From SBBG01 sp033717875 (GTDB lineage Bacteria; Pseudomonadota; Gammaproteobacteria; Ga0077554; Ga007554): a DNA stretch of 64,000 nucleotides. The stretch spans positions 1 through 64,000 of the forward strand of contig JADDKJ010000010.1 in NCBI GenBank assembly GCA_033717875.1, written 5' to 3'. Positions 46,444 through 57,669 of the stretch are shown piece after piece. The first letter of the stretch is position 1, and every line of letters starts with the position of its first letter. The notes beneath the pieces are model-generated. The model was not told the origin of the DNA and searched no databases. It saw nothing but the letters and a program-made list of their open reading frames with translations. A program made the position numbers and the translations under genes.

Positions 46444-48537
46444 TCAAACCTCCCCATACCGCGCCGCCTCACCCAGCCAGCGATCAATCAACCGCGGCAC
46501 GCGTTCGGGATGGCGCTCCAGCAGCAAGCGCGCCGCCTGTTCGACTTTCGGCATCAGCGCCTGATCGCGCAGCAAATCGGCGATATGCAATTGCAGCATA
46601 CCGCTCTGACGCGTGCCCAGCACCTCACCCGGTCCGCGCAGCTCCAGATCGCGGCGCGCGATCTCGAAGCCGTCGCCGGTCTCGCGCAATACCGCCAGAC
46701 GAGCGCGGCCGTCCGCCGAAAGAGGGGCATGATACATCAAAACGCAGGTGCTTTTCTGCGCGCCACGCCCGACCCGGCCGCGCAACTGGTGGAGCTGCGC
46801 CAGCCCCAGGCGCTCGGCATTCTCGACCACCATCAGGCTGGCGTTGGGCACGTCCACACCCACCTCGATCACCGTGGTCGCCACCAGCAAGTCGAGCTCC
46901 CCGCGCTTGAAGGCCGCCATGACCGGCTCCTTTTCTTTTGATTTCATGCGTCCGTGCAGCAGGCCGACACGCAACTCGGGCAAGGCATCGGCGAGTTGCG
47001 CGGCGGTATCCGTCGCCGCCTGGCATTGCAGCACCTCGGATTCCTCGATCAGCGTGCACACCCAGTATGCCTGGCAGCCCGTGCGGCACGCGCCGCGCAC
47101 CCGCTCTACCACCTCGGCACGGCGCGTATCGGATACCGCCACGGTCTCGACCGGCGTGCGGCCCGGCGGCAGCTCGTCGATCACCGAGCTGTCGAGATCG
47201 GCATAGGCCGTCATCGCCAGGGTGCGCGGGATGGGCGTGGCGGTCATGATCAACTGATGCGGATAACAGCCCTCATGACCGCCCTTCTCGCGCAAGGCGA
47301 GGCGCTGGTGCACGCCGAAACGGTGCTGTTCGTCGATCACGATCAGTCCCAGCCGGGCGAATGTCACCCCCTCCTGAAACAGCGCATGCGTGCCCACCGC
47401 CACAGCGGCCGCGCCTTCCGCCAGATGCTCCAGCGACGCGGCGCGCGCCCGGCCCGGCTGCTTGCCCGACAGCCACGCCACCTCGATGCCCAGCGGCTCC
47501 AGCCAGCGGCGAAAGTTCTGCAAATGCTGCTCGGCCAACAGCTCCGTCGGCGCCATCACCGCCGCCTGAAATCCCGCCTCCACCGCATGCAGCACCGCCA
47601 GCGCGGCAACGACGGTCTTGCCCGAACCAACGTCGCCCTGCACCAAGCGGTGCATGGGATGCGGCCTGCGCATATCCTGTATCACCTCGTCGACCACCCG
47701 CCGCTGCGCGCCGGTCAGGTCGAACGTCAGGTTATCCAGCAATGCCTGCCCCAACCGCCCCGGCGCATCGAGTCGCGGCGCGCGCAAGCGCTCCATCTTG
47801 CCGCGCAACAGGCGCAGGCTGAGATGGTGAGCCAACAACTCCTCGAAGGCCAGCCGTTGCTGCGCCGGATGGCGGCCTTCCTCCAGCACAGCCAGCGGGG
47901 CGTCCGGCGGCGGGCGATGGACATAAGTCAATGCCTCGACCAGCGGCGGCAGCCGAAGCCGGTCGAGAACTTCCTCCGGCAAAAGCTCCTGCAACACCAA
48001 ACCATTCGCCAATCGATCCAGCGCCTGCTGCGTCAGCGCACGCAGCGTATACTGCTGCATGCCCTCCGTCGCCGGATACACCGGCGTCAGGCACTCTTCC
48101 ACCGCCGCCGGTTCCGCGCCGTTGATGACGCGGTACTCGGGATGCACCATCTCCAGCATCGCCGGCCCGGAACGCACCTCGCCGAAACAGCGCAACCGCA
48201 TCCCGGCCTTGAACCCCGCCTGCTGCTGCGCCGTGAAATAGAAAAACCGCAACAATATCCCGCCGCTGCCATCCGCCAACCGCACCAGCAACATACGCCG
48301 CCGGCCAAGCTTCACCTCACTCAGCAGCACCTCCCCCTCGATCACCGCCTCATCCCCCACCCGCAACGCCCCGATGGGCGCAACACGGGTGCGATCCTGA
48401 TAGCGCAAGGGAAGGTGGAACAGCAGATCCTGCACCGTGCGGATACCCAGCCGCCCCAGCCGCTCCGCCATGGCTGGACCGACTCGCTTAAGGGCGGCGA
48501 CGGGGAGAGCATCGAGAGCGGCGTGTGTTGAATCCAT
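46444..48537 (-). CDS. recG: ATP-dependent DNA helicase RecG
   Basis: RecG remodels stalled replication forks and Holliday junctions. The 697-residue protein has an N-terminal wedge/OB domain (1-280), Walker A GDVGSGKT, the DEAH-type box IDEQHRFG and the later motifs VGVDVPNASLMVVENAERLG and QLRGRVGRG. ATG 48537 is preferred over an in-frame start 51 bases upstream because it gives the usual length. Neither has a good Shine-Dalgarno. Confidence 0.96.
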   Translation of the reverse strand: MDSTHAALDALPVAALKRVGPAMAERLGRLGIRTVQDLLFHLPLRYQDRTRVAPIGALRVGDEAVIEGEVLLSEVKLGRRRMLLVRLADGSGGILLRFFYFTAQQQAGFKAGMRLRCFGEVRSGPAMLEMVHPEYRVINGAEPAAVEECLTPVYPATEGMQQYTLRALTQQALDRLANGLVLQELLPEEVLDRLRLPPLVEALTYVHRPPPDAPLAVLEEGRHPAQQRLAFEELLAHHLSLRLLRGKMERLRAPRLDAPGRLGQALLDNLTFDLTGAQRRVVDEVIQDMRRPHPMHRLVQGDVGSGKTVVAALAVLHAVEAGFQAAVMAPTELLAEQHLQNFRRWLEPLGIEVAWLSGKQPGRARAASLEHLAEGAAAVAVGTHALFQEGVTFARLGLIVIDEQHRFGVHQRLALREKGGHEGCYPHQLIMTATPIPRTLAMTAYADLDSSVIDELPPGRTPVETVAVSDTRRAEVVERVRGACRTGCQAYWVCTLIEESEVLQCQAATDTAAQLADALPELRVGLLHGRMKSKEKEPVMAAFKRGELDLLVATTVIEVGVDVPNASLMVVENAERLGLAQLHQLRGRVGRGAQKSTCVLMYHAPLSADGRARLAVLRETGDGFEIARRDLELRGPGEVLGTRQSGMLQLHIADLLRDQALMPKVEQAARLLLERHPERVPRLIDRWLGEAARYGEV

Positions 48538-49401
48538 TTCAGGAATAATTGTGTGAAACTGGAAACCCGGACGAACCCTGCGCATCACGGAAATTGTTGC
48601 GCGAATAGAGGGTTGTGTTGATTTTAGCTGATGTTTAGGCTGGGTGGTGGGGTTTATAAGTAGTGAGCGGGGATTTCAGGTAATTAGCGCCGGGGGGGGG
48701 CGTGCCAACCAGTAAGCAACGAGCCCGAAACGGTGAAAATGTAACCCAACAATTCGAACAAAGCCTCGCTCAGGCGCGCCCCTTTGAGCGGCGCGTTCCA
48801 GGGATTGATCACAAAACGGCCGGCCCTGCGCTGCCGTTGCTGCGGCGGCGAAATGAGGATCGTGCGGACACGGATCCCGCCACGGTGGGGGCTGCCGCCT
48901 CCACCGGTGGGGGTGACGAGGCCCCCGGTGATGTGACGCGCACACGCCCTTGCCGGCGCCGGACGATCCATCCGCATCCCTCGGCAGAGGGGCGCGGCTA
49001 GCCTGAATACCGGCGCCATCGACAAAAAACACTTCCGCGATGATCTTTTGTTGCCGCAACGGCAACCCTGAACACCCACGCGTGAAGCCCTGCCCCCCCT
49101 GACAGGGTTTCACGCCGGTGAAGATCAAAAAGATATTTTCATAGCCACCGCATCACCCCAACACCGGGCTTGTCCAACTGAGGTTTTTAGGCTCAATGGC
49201 CACTTGGCGTCGGGAGGATGACAGCCTCTTGACCGGATGCTGAAGAGCGACAAAGTGTCGATTTCGGTCAGATCGGTGATTCAATCGGATTTCGACATTA
49301 GCGGGCTATTGAACGCTAATGTCGAAAACTGTTTCTAGTTTGACAGACTTTATTCTTATCCGACCCACTTTATTTGTCGGAGTCAGTTGCCGTAATCTTA
49401 A
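48538..49401. other. Gene-free region between recG and glmS (attTn7-type site)
   Basis: About 860 bases without a recognisable gene. The part near glmS (49248-49380) is full of short repeats: a perfect 14-bp inverted repeat TTTCGACATTAGCG at 49290-49327, CGACA-AAG-TGTCG at 49248-49260, and ACTTTATTTGTCGG at 49367-49380. A family-A-like arm GGTTTTTAGG lies near 49182. The rest is GC-rich, with only improbable open frames. Confidence 0.6.
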
Positions 49402-51231
49402 CTACTCCACCGTCACCGACTTCGCCAAATTACGCGGCTTGTCGACATCGGTGCCTTTCTGCAACGCGGCGTGGTAGGCGAGCATCTGCACCGGAATGGC
49501 GTGGACGATGGGTGAGAGGACGCCGACGTGGCGGGGGGTGCGGATGACGTGGACGCCTTCGCTTTCGGCGAAGTGGCTGTCGAGGTCGGCGAAGACGAAC
49601 AGTTCGCCGCCGCGGGCGCGCACTTCCTGCATGTTGGACTTCACTTTTTCCAGCAGCGCGTCGTTCGGCGCGATCACGACCACCGGCATGTCGCTGTCCA
49701 CCAGCGCCAGCGGGCCGTGCTTCAATTCGCCGGCCGGATAAGCCTCGGCGTGGATGTAGGAAATTTCCTTGAGTTTGAGCGCGCCTTCCAGGGCGATCGG
49801 ATAGTGGACGCCACGGCCGAGGAACAAGGCGTGATGCTTGGGCGCGAAGGCCTTGGCCCACTCGGCGACTTGCGGCTCCAGGTTGAGGGCATGCTGCACG
49901 CTGCCGGGCAGATGGCGCAGCGAGTCGCGGTATTCCGCTTCGCTCTCCGGCGTCAGCAGGCCGCGCACCTTGGCGAGCGTCACCGCCAGCGTGAACAGCG
50001 CGGCGAGCTGAGTGGTGAAGGCCTTGGTGGAAGCGACGCCGATTTCCGCCCCGGCGCGGGTGTAAAACACCAGCTTCGAGGCGCGCGGAATGGCGCTCTC
50101 CTGCACGTTGCAGATCGACAGGGTATTGCTTTGCCCCAGAGACTTGGCGTGCTTGAGGGCCTCCATGGTATCCAGTGTCTCACCGGACTGGGAGATGGTG
50201 ATGATGAGTTGACGGGGATTGGGTACCGATTCGCGATAACGGTATTCACTGGCGATCTCCACCGCCATCGGCACTTTGGCGATGGCCTCGACCCAGTATT
50301 TGGCGGTGAGCCCGGCGTAGAAGCTCGTGCCTGCGGCGAGGATCAGCACGCTGTCGATATCTCTGAAAACGGCCTCCGCATCGGCGCCGAACAATATCGG
50401 ATCGAAACCCTCGCCAGCAATGATCGGCTCGATGGTGTCGGTGAGCGCGCGCGGCTGTTCGTGGATTTCCTTTTGCATGAAGTGGCTGTAGGGACCCAGC
50501 TCCATCGAGGCGAGCGAAACATCGCTGACGTGCACCGGCCGCTCGGCACTCGCCCCGGTTTTGTCGACGATGGTGACGTGGTCGCGCCCGATCTCGGCGA
50601 CATCGCCTTCGTCGAGATAGATCACGCGGCGCGTCGATGACAGCACGGCGGAAACATCCGAGGCGATGAAGTTCTCGCCCTCGCCCAGACCGATGAGCAG
50701 CGGACAACCGACGCGGGCGCAAGTCATGATCCCGGGCGAGGCAAGCGCCACCGCGCCGATGGCATAGGCGCCGACCAGCTCGGTCACGGCGCGGCGCGTC
50801 GCGATGAACAGGTCGCCGCATTGTTTGAAATGATAATGGATGAGATGCGCGATCACCTCGGTGTCGGTCTGCGACTCGAAGGTATAGCCCAACGCCGTGA
50901 GACGGGCGCGGTGTTCGTCGTGGTTCTCGATGATGCCATTGTGCACCACGGCGATCTCGCCGTGAGAGATGTGCGGATGGGCGTTGTATTCGGTGACGCC
51001 GCCATGCGTCGCCCAGCGCGTGTGGCCGATGCCGACGAAACCCTGCAAGCCCTCGGCGGCCGCCTTGGCCTGCATGTCGGCGACGCGGCCCACCGAGCGC
51101 ACGCGCTTGATGTCGCCATTGAGAACCGCCACACCCGCCGAGTCGTAACCGCGGTATTCGAGACGGCTCAGGCCCTCGACCAGAATGGGAACGACGTTGC
51201 GTTGCGCGACGGCGCCGACGATGCCACACAT
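49402..51231 (-). CDS. glmS: Glutamine-fructose-6-phosphate aminotransferase
   Basis: GlmS makes glucosamine-6-phosphate, the entry to wall and LPS amino sugars. The 609-residue protein has catalytic Cys2 (MCGIVGAV), the glutaminase domain to about 240 and two SIS domains with TISQSGETLDT. The C-terminal PRNLAKSVTVE is conserved; its coding sequence is the Tn7 target-recognition site. GTAGGAG precedes ATG 51231. An in-frame upstream start would overlap glmU and is rejected. Confidence 0.97.
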   Translation of the reverse strand: MCGIVGAVAQRNVVPILVEGLSRLEYRGYDSAGVAVLNGDIKRVRSVGRVADMQAKAAAEGLQGFVGIGHTRWATHGGVTEYNAHPHISHGEIAVVHNGIIENHDEHRARLTALGYTFESQTDTEVIAHLIHYHFKQCGDLFIATRRAVTELVGAYAIGAVALASPGIMTCARVGCPLLIGLGEGENFIASDVSAVLSSTRRVIYLDEGDVAEIGRDHVTIVDKTGASAERPVHVSDVSLASMELGPYSHFMQKEIHEQPRALTDTIEPIIAGEGFDPILFGADAEAVFRDIDSVLILAAGTSFYAGLTAKYWVEAIAKVPMAVEIASEYRYRESVPNPRQLIITISQSGETLDTMEALKHAKSLGQSNTLSICNVQESAIPRASKLVFYTRAGAEIGVASTKAFTTQLAALFTLAVTLAKVRGLLTPESEAEYRDSLRHLPGSVQHALNLEPQVAEWAKAFAPKHHALFLGRGVHYPIALEGALKLKEISYIHAEAYPAGELKHGPLALVDSDMPVVVIAPNDALLEKVKSNMQEVRARGGELFVFADLDSHFAESEGVHVIRTPRHVGVLSPIVHAIPVQMLAYHAALQKGTDVDKPRNLAKSVTVE

Positions 51232-51242
51232 ATTTTTGTCTC

Positions 51243-52607
51243 CTACTTCTTCTTCACCGGGCGTTTCCACCCCTGTCTCGTTTGCTGCGGCATTCGGCTC
51301 AGTGTCAGTTCACCGGGCGGTGCATCGCGGGTGATGGTCGACCCCGCACCAATGGTCGCACCCGCGCCCACCGTCACCGGCGCGACGAGCTGCGTATCCG
51401 AGCCGATGAAAGCGTCGTCGCCGATCACCGTGCGATGCTTGTTCGCACCGTCGTAATTGCAGGTGATGGTACCCGCGCCGACATTGACGTTCGCACCTAT
51501 TGTCGCATCGCCAACATAACTCAGATGATTGATCTTCGAGCCCCGGCCAACCTCGGCCTTCTTGATCTCGACGAAATTGCCGATGTGCACATCGGCCGCC
51601 AGATGCGTCTCGGGACGGATGCGGGCGAACGGTCCGATGCGGCTGCCCGCGCCGATCACGGCATCCTCGATCACGCAATTGGGCAGGATTTCGACATCAT
51701 CCCCCACCGTGGTATTGCGGATCACCACACCGGCGCCGATCTTCACGCCGTTGCCCAGCGTGACCTTGCCTTCGATAACCACATTCACGTCAATGACCAC
51801 ATCGGTGCCCGCGTTCAGTTCACCGCGCAAATCGAAGCGCGCCGGATCGCGCAGTGTCACACCGGCGAGCATCAGGCACTGCGCCTGCCGCTGCTGATAA
51901 TGGCGTTCCATCTCCGCAAGCTGCGCGCGGTTGTTGACGCCCATCACCTCCTGCACCGACGAAGGCGCGACCGTTTCGATTTTCACGCCGTCGCGCACCG
52001 CCATGGCGATGATGTCGGTCAGATAATACTCGCCCTGGGCGTTATTGTTATCGAGCGCCGCCAGCCATTTCTCGAGGTTGTCGCCCGTCACCGCCAAAAT
52101 ACCGGTATTGATCTCGCGGACGCGGCGCTCGTCGATGCTGGCATCCTTCTGCTCGACGATGCGCACCACGCGGCCTTGCCCATCGCGCAGAATGCGGCCA
52201 TAGCCAGCCGGGTCATCCAGCGTCACGGTCAACAGCCCCAGACTATCGCGCCGGGCCGCCGCGACCACCTGCCGGAGCGTCTCCGCCATGATCAACGGCA
52301 CATCGCCGTACAGCACCAGCACCACGTCGTTGGCGTCCACATGCGGCAACGCCTGGGCCACGGCATGGCCGGTACCAAGCTGCGCGGCCTGCTCCACCCA
52401 ACCCACGTCGAGATTGGCCAAGGCGGCGCGCACCCGCTCGCCGCCATGACCATAAACCACCTGAACACGTCGCGCATCGAGCTGATGCGCGGTATCGATC
52501 ACATGCACCACCATCGGCTTGCCGCCGACTTCGTGCAACACCTTGGGCAACCTGGAACGCATCCGCGTTCCAGCCCCGGCGGCGAGGATAATGACATTAA
52601 GACTCAT
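51243..52607 (-). CDS. glmU: Bifunctional UDP-GlcNAc pyrophosphorylase / GlcN-1-P acetyltransferase
   Basis: GlmU makes UDP-GlcNAc in two steps. The 454-residue protein has an N-terminal nucleotidyltransferase domain (ILAAGAGTRMRSRLPKVLH) and a C-terminal left-handed beta-helix of hexapeptide repeats ending in the acetyltransferase site (NHLSYVGDATIG). It lies 11 bases before glmS, forming a glmU-glmS unit after the atp operon terminator. Confidence 0.97.
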   Translation of the reverse strand: MSLNVIILAAGAGTRMRSRLPKVLHEVGGKPMVVHVIDTAHQLDARRVQVVYGHGGERVRAALANLDVGWVEQAAQLGTGHAVAQALPHVDANDVVLVLYGDVPLIMAETLRQVVAAARRDSLGLLTVTLDDPAGYGRILRDGQGRVVRIVEQKDASIDERRVREINTGILAVTGDNLEKWLAALDNNNAQGEYYLTDIIAMAVRDGVKIETVAPSSVQEVMGVNNRAQLAEMERHYQQRQAQCLMLAGVTLRDPARFDLRGELNAGTDVVIDVNVVIEGKVTLGNGVKIGAGVVIRNTTVGDDVEILPNCVIEDAVIGAGSRIGPFARIRPETHLAADVHIGNFVEIKKAEVGRGSKINHLSYVGDATIGANVNVGAGTITCNYDGANKHRTVIGDDAFIGSDTQLVAPVTVGAGATIGAGSTITRDAPPGELTLSRMPQQTRQGWKRPVKKK

Positions 52608-52631
52608 AGCAATTCCAGAGTATAAAAACAC

Positions 52632-52664
52632 AAAAAGGCCGTCATCACGGCCTTTTTGCTTTTC
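52632..52664 (-). terminator. Rho-independent terminator of the atp operon
   Basis: AAAAAGGCCGT and ACGGCCTTTTT pair around a four-base loop. On the minus strand TTTTTGTGTTTTTATA follows. It lies between atpC and glmU. Confidence 0.9.
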
Positions 52665-52705
52665 TCAACTGAATATAGACACACCCAGCGGGACAACTCC
52701 ACAAA

Positions 52706-53128
52706 CTATCGCCCCCGTTTGCGCATCCGCTCGATGGCCTGTAATTGCGCCACCGCCTCGGCCAGCTCGGACTGGGCCTGTGCCCACTCGAACTCCGAGG
52801 TCTTGTCCGCCAGCATCTGCTCGGCGCGGTGCTTGGCTTCCAGTGCCTTGGCCTCGTCGAGGTTTTCGGCGCGTTCGGCGGTGTCGCTGAGCACGGTGAT
52901 GGTATGGGGCTGAACCTCGAGGATACCGCCGGAGATGTAAAAGGACTCCTCCGCGCCCTCCGCGGTACGCACGCGCACCTCGCCGGGCTTGAGCCGGGTC
53001 AGCAGCGGGGCGTGGCGCGGCAGGATGCCGAGTTCGCCCATTACGCCGGGGGCGAACACCATGTGCGCGGGACCGGAGAAGATCTCGGCCTCGGCGCTGA
53101 CGATGTCGACATGCATGGTCATAGGCAT
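52706..53128 (-). CDS. atpC: ATP synthase epsilon subunit
   Basis: The epsilon subunit links the rotor gamma subunit to the c-ring and restrains ATP hydrolysis. The 140-residue protein has the N-terminal beta-sandwich (GELGILPRHAPLLTRLKPG) and a C-terminal helical hairpin. GGAG lies before the ATG. A 14-bp hairpin occupies the atpD-atpC gap. Confidence 0.96.
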   Translation of the reverse strand: MPMTMHVDIVSAEAEIFSGPAHMVFAPGVMGELGILPRHAPLLTRLKPGEVRVRTAEGAEESFYISGGILEVQPHTITVLSDTAERAENLDEAKALEAKHRAEQMLADKTSEFEWAQAQSELAEAVAQLQAIERMRKRGR

Positions 53129-53145
53129 ATTTTACTCCACACGAC

Positions 53146-53178
53146 GTTCAGGGGCGGGTTTTGCACCCGCCCCTGAAC
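53146..53178 (-). repeat. 14-bp perfect hairpin between atpD and atpC
   Basis: GTTCAGGGGCGGGT and ACCCGCCCCTGAAC are exact complements around a 5-base loop. No T-run follows on the minus strand, so partial termination or an mRNA processing/stability role is more likely than a full stop. Confidence 0.75.
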
Positions 53179-53184
53179 CGTTAA

Positions 53185-54561
53185 TTACAACTTCTTGGCC
53201 TTCTCGACCGCCTCTTCGATGCTGCCGACCATGTAGAACGCCTGCTCGGGCAGGTGATCGTATTCACCGTTGACGATGCCCTTGAATCCCGCAATGGTAT
53301 CTTTCAGCGACACGTACTTGCCAGGGCTGCCGGTGAACACTTCGGCGACGAAGAACGGTTGCGACAGGAAGCGCTGGATCTTGCGCGCGCGGGACACGAT
53401 CAGTTTGTCGGTCTCGGACAGCTCGTCCATGCCCAGGATGGCGATGATGTCCTTCAGCTCTTTGTAGCGCTGCAAGGTGCCCTGCACGGAACGGGCTACT
53501 TCGTAGTGCTCCTGGCCGACGATCAGCGGATCGAGCTGGCGGCTGGTGGAGTCGAGCGGATCGACGGCGGGGTAGATACCCAGCTCGGCGATCTGACGCG
53601 ACAGCACCACGGTGGCGTCCAAGTGCGAGAAGGTGGTGGCCGGAGACGGATCGGTCAAGTCATCGGCGGGCACGTACACCGCCTGGATCGAGGTGATCGA
53701 GCCGGTCTTGGTCGAGGTGATGCGCTCCTGCAGGATGCCCATCTCATACGCCAGGGTCGGCTGATAACCCACCGCCGACGGCATACGGCCGAGCAGCGCG
53801 GACACTTCGGTGCCGGCCAGGGTGTAACGATAGATGTTGTCGATGAACAGCAGCACGTCGCGGCCTTCCTCGCGGAAGAATTCGGCCATGGTCAGACCGG
53901 TGAGCGCCACGCGCAGACGGTTGCCCGGCGGCTCGTTCATCTGGCCATAGACCAGCGCCACCTTGTCGAGCACGTTGGACTCGCTCATCTCGTGGTAGAA
54001 GTCGTTACCTTCGCGGGTACGCTCACCCACGCCGGCGAACACCGAGTAACCGGAGTGCTCGATGGCGATGTTGCGGATCAGTTCCATCATGTTGACGGTC
54101 TTGCCCACGCCGGCGCCGCCGAACAGGCCGACCTTGCCGCCCTTGGCGAAGGGGCAGATCAAGTCGATGACCTTGATGCCGGTTTCGAGCAGCTCGGCGG
54201 AAGCCGCCAGATCCTCGAAAGCGGGCGCCTTGCGGTGGATGCTCCAGCGCTGCTCTTCGCCGATCGCACCCTTCTCGTCGATAGGCGCGCCGAGCACGTC
54301 CATGATGCGCCCCAGGGTCTGCTTGCCGACCGGCACGGAAATCGGCGCGCCTGTACCGACCACGGCCAGTTCGCGACGCAGGCCGTCGGTGGAACCCATG
54401 GCGATGGTGCGCACCACGCCGTTGCCGAGCTGCTGCTGCACTTCCAGCGTCAGACCGACATCGGTCACCGCCAGCGCATCATAAATCTTCGGCATCTGGC
54501 CATGCGGAAACTCCACATCGACCACCGCGCCGATAATCTGTACGATCTTCCCCGAACTCAT
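53185..54561 (-). CDS. atpD: ATP synthase beta subunit
   Basis: This is the catalytic subunit of the F1 hexamer. The 458-residue protein has the P-loop GGAGVGKT, the catalytic GERTREGNDFYHEM and the DELSETDKLIV region. Length and order in the operon are normal. Confidence 0.98.
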   Translation of the reverse strand: MSSGKIVQIIGAVVDVEFPHGQMPKIYDALAVTDVGLTLEVQQQLGNGVVRTIAMGSTDGLRRELAVVGTGAPISVPVGKQTLGRIMDVLGAPIDEKGAIGEEQRWSIHRKAPAFEDLAASAELLETGIKVIDLICPFAKGGKVGLFGGAGVGKTVNMMELIRNIAIEHSGYSVFAGVGERTREGNDFYHEMSESNVLDKVALVYGQMNEPPGNRLRVALTGLTMAEFFREEGRDVLLFIDNIYRYTLAGTEVSALLGRMPSAVGYQPTLAYEMGILQERITSTKTGSITSIQAVYVPADDLTDPSPATTFSHLDATVVLSRQIAELGIYPAVDPLDSTSRQLDPLIVGQEHYEVARSVQGTLQRYKELKDIIAILGMDELSETDKLIVSRARKIQRFLSQPFFVAEVFTGSPGKYVSLKDTIAGFKGIVNGEYDHLPEQAFYMVGSIEEAVEKAKKL

Positions 54562-54593
54562 TGTTTCAGTTCCTCAAGTAAATATAAAAATCT

Positions 54594-55457
54594 TTAGACT
54601 GCCGCCGCGCCTGCCACAATCTCGGACAGCTCCTGGGTGATCGCCGCCTGACGCGCCTTGTTGTAGACCAGTTGTAAATCGCTAATCAGGTTACCCGCAT
54701 TCTCGGAGGCGTTCTTCATCGCCACCATGCGCGCCGCCTGCTCGCAGGAGAGGTTTTCCACCACCCCTTGATAAACCAGCGATTCGACATAGCGCATCAG
54801 CAAACCATCGAGCACGTCCTTGGCATCCGGTTCGTAGAGGTAGTCCCAGTGATGCTTGAGCTGCGGATCTTCCACGCCGTGCACCGGCAACAATTGCTCC
54901 ACGCGGGGCTTCTGGGTCATGGTATTGACGAAATCGTTGTACACCAGGAACAGACGGTCGATCTGCCCGCTGTCATAGGCATCCAGCATGACCTTCACGA
55001 CACCGATCAGATCCATTACCTGCGGCTTGTCGCCCAAATGCGAGGCATGGGCCACGACGTTGCCGCCCAGCCGCTTGAAAAAGCCTTCCGCCTTGCCGCC
55101 GATGGTGCACAGGTCGATTTTCACACCTTTGTCGTGCCATTCGCGCATGGCGCGCACCGCCGCCTTGAACAGATTGACGTTCAAGCCGCCGCACAGACCA
55201 CGGTCGGACGAGATGATGATGAAACCAACCCCCTTCTTGACCTCGCGATCTTGCAGGTAGGGATGCTTGTACTCGGGGTGCGCATGGGCCAGATGGCCGA
55301 TCACATTGCGGATCTTGGTCGCATAGGGGCGGGCAGCCTCCATGCGATCCTGCGCCTTGCGCATCTTGCTGGCGGCCACCATTTCCATGGCGCGGGTGAT
55401 CTTCTGAGTATTTTTGATACTCTTGATCTTGCTGCGGATCTCTTTGCCGACGGCCAT
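54594..55457 (-). CDS. atpG: ATP synthase gamma subunit
   Basis: This is the central rotor shaft of F1. The 287-residue protein has N- and C-terminal coiled-coil helices (IRSKIKSIKNTQKITRAMEM and the end MKNASENAGNLISDLQLVYN) and the SDRGLCGGLN motif. The 98-base gap to atpA holds an imperfect inverted repeat (CGAGTAGCGAGTG / CACTCGTTACTCG). Confidence 0.97.
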   Translation of the reverse strand: MAVGKEIRSKIKSIKNTQKITRAMEMVAASKMRKAQDRMEAARPYATKIRNVIGHLAHAHPEYKHPYLQDREVKKGVGFIIISSDRGLCGGLNVNLFKAAVRAMREWHDKGVKIDLCTIGGKAEGFFKRLGGNVVAHASHLGDKPQVMDLIGVVKVMLDAYDSGQIDRLFLVYNDFVNTMTQKPRVEQLLPVHGVEDPQLKHHWDYLYEPDAKDVLDGLLMRYVESLVYQGVVENLSCEQAARMVAMKNASENAGNLISDLQLVYNKARQAAITQELSEIVAGAAAV

Positions 55458-55555
55458 TGATTAAACCTCTGTTTACAAGTTTCGAGTAGCGAGTGGAAAG
55501 TGGCAAGGGAAAACTTCAACCCTCGCTACCCGTCACTCGTTACTCGCAACTGCCT

Positions 55556-57097
<1,542 letters not shown>

Positions 57098-57130
57098 TTA
57101 CTTATTCCTCAGTATCTTTTAGAAGTCGGC

Positions 57131-57667
57131 TCAATGCGCCAACGCGCCGGCGAGCTTGCTCAATTGCCCGGTCACAGACCCATCAATCACCAGATCCCCG
57201 GCACGGATGATCATGCCGCCCAGCAAAGTGTCATCGACCTTGCACACCAGGCTGATGTCGCGCCCCAGACGTTTTTTCAGCGCCTGGATGATCTTCGCCT
57301 GCTGCTCGTCGCTCACCGAGAAGGCGGAAACGACTTCGGCGGTCAGGGTGCGCTCCGCTTCCGCGCGGTAGGACTCGTACAGCGCCGCGATTTCCGGCAA
57401 CAGGGCAAGACGCCGATTTTGGATCAGAACCTTGATCAGGTTTTGCGCCTCGCTCGCAAGGTGCGTACCGCAAACGCCAAGAATCAACTCCTGGATTTGC
57501 TCCGGCCGCACACGCGGGTTGGAGATCAGCTTTTTCACCCTGGCATCGGCGGCCACCGCCACCGCCAGTTGCAAGCCTTCCGACCATGCGCGCAGTGCGC
57601 TCTTGTCACGGGCCAGATCGAAAGCGGCTTGTGCGTAGGGGCGGGCAACAGTAGTGTTTTCAGCCAT
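57131..57667 (-). CDS. atpH: ATP synthase delta subunit
   Basis: Delta ties the peripheral stalk (b subunits) to the top of F1. The 178-residue protein has the N-terminal helical bundle starting ARPYAQAAFDLA and the C-terminal DDTLLGGMIIRAGDLVIDGS signature. It lies two bases after atpF. Confidence 0.96.
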   Translation of the reverse strand: MAENTTVARPYAQAAFDLARDKSALRAWSEGLQLAVAVAADARVKKLISNPRVRPEQIQELILGVCGTHLASEAQNLIKVLIQNRRLALLPEIAALYESYRAEAERTLTAEVVSAFSVSDEQQAKIIQALKKRLGRDISLVCKVDDTLLGGMIIRAGDLVIDGSVTGQLSKLAGALAH

Positions 57668-57669
57668 GG

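Noticed and set aside
48676..49128. Possible small genes on both strands between recG and glmS
   Set aside because: No recognisable motif, no ribosome site, low-complexity Pro/Arg/Gly content, and overlapping alternatives in several frames.
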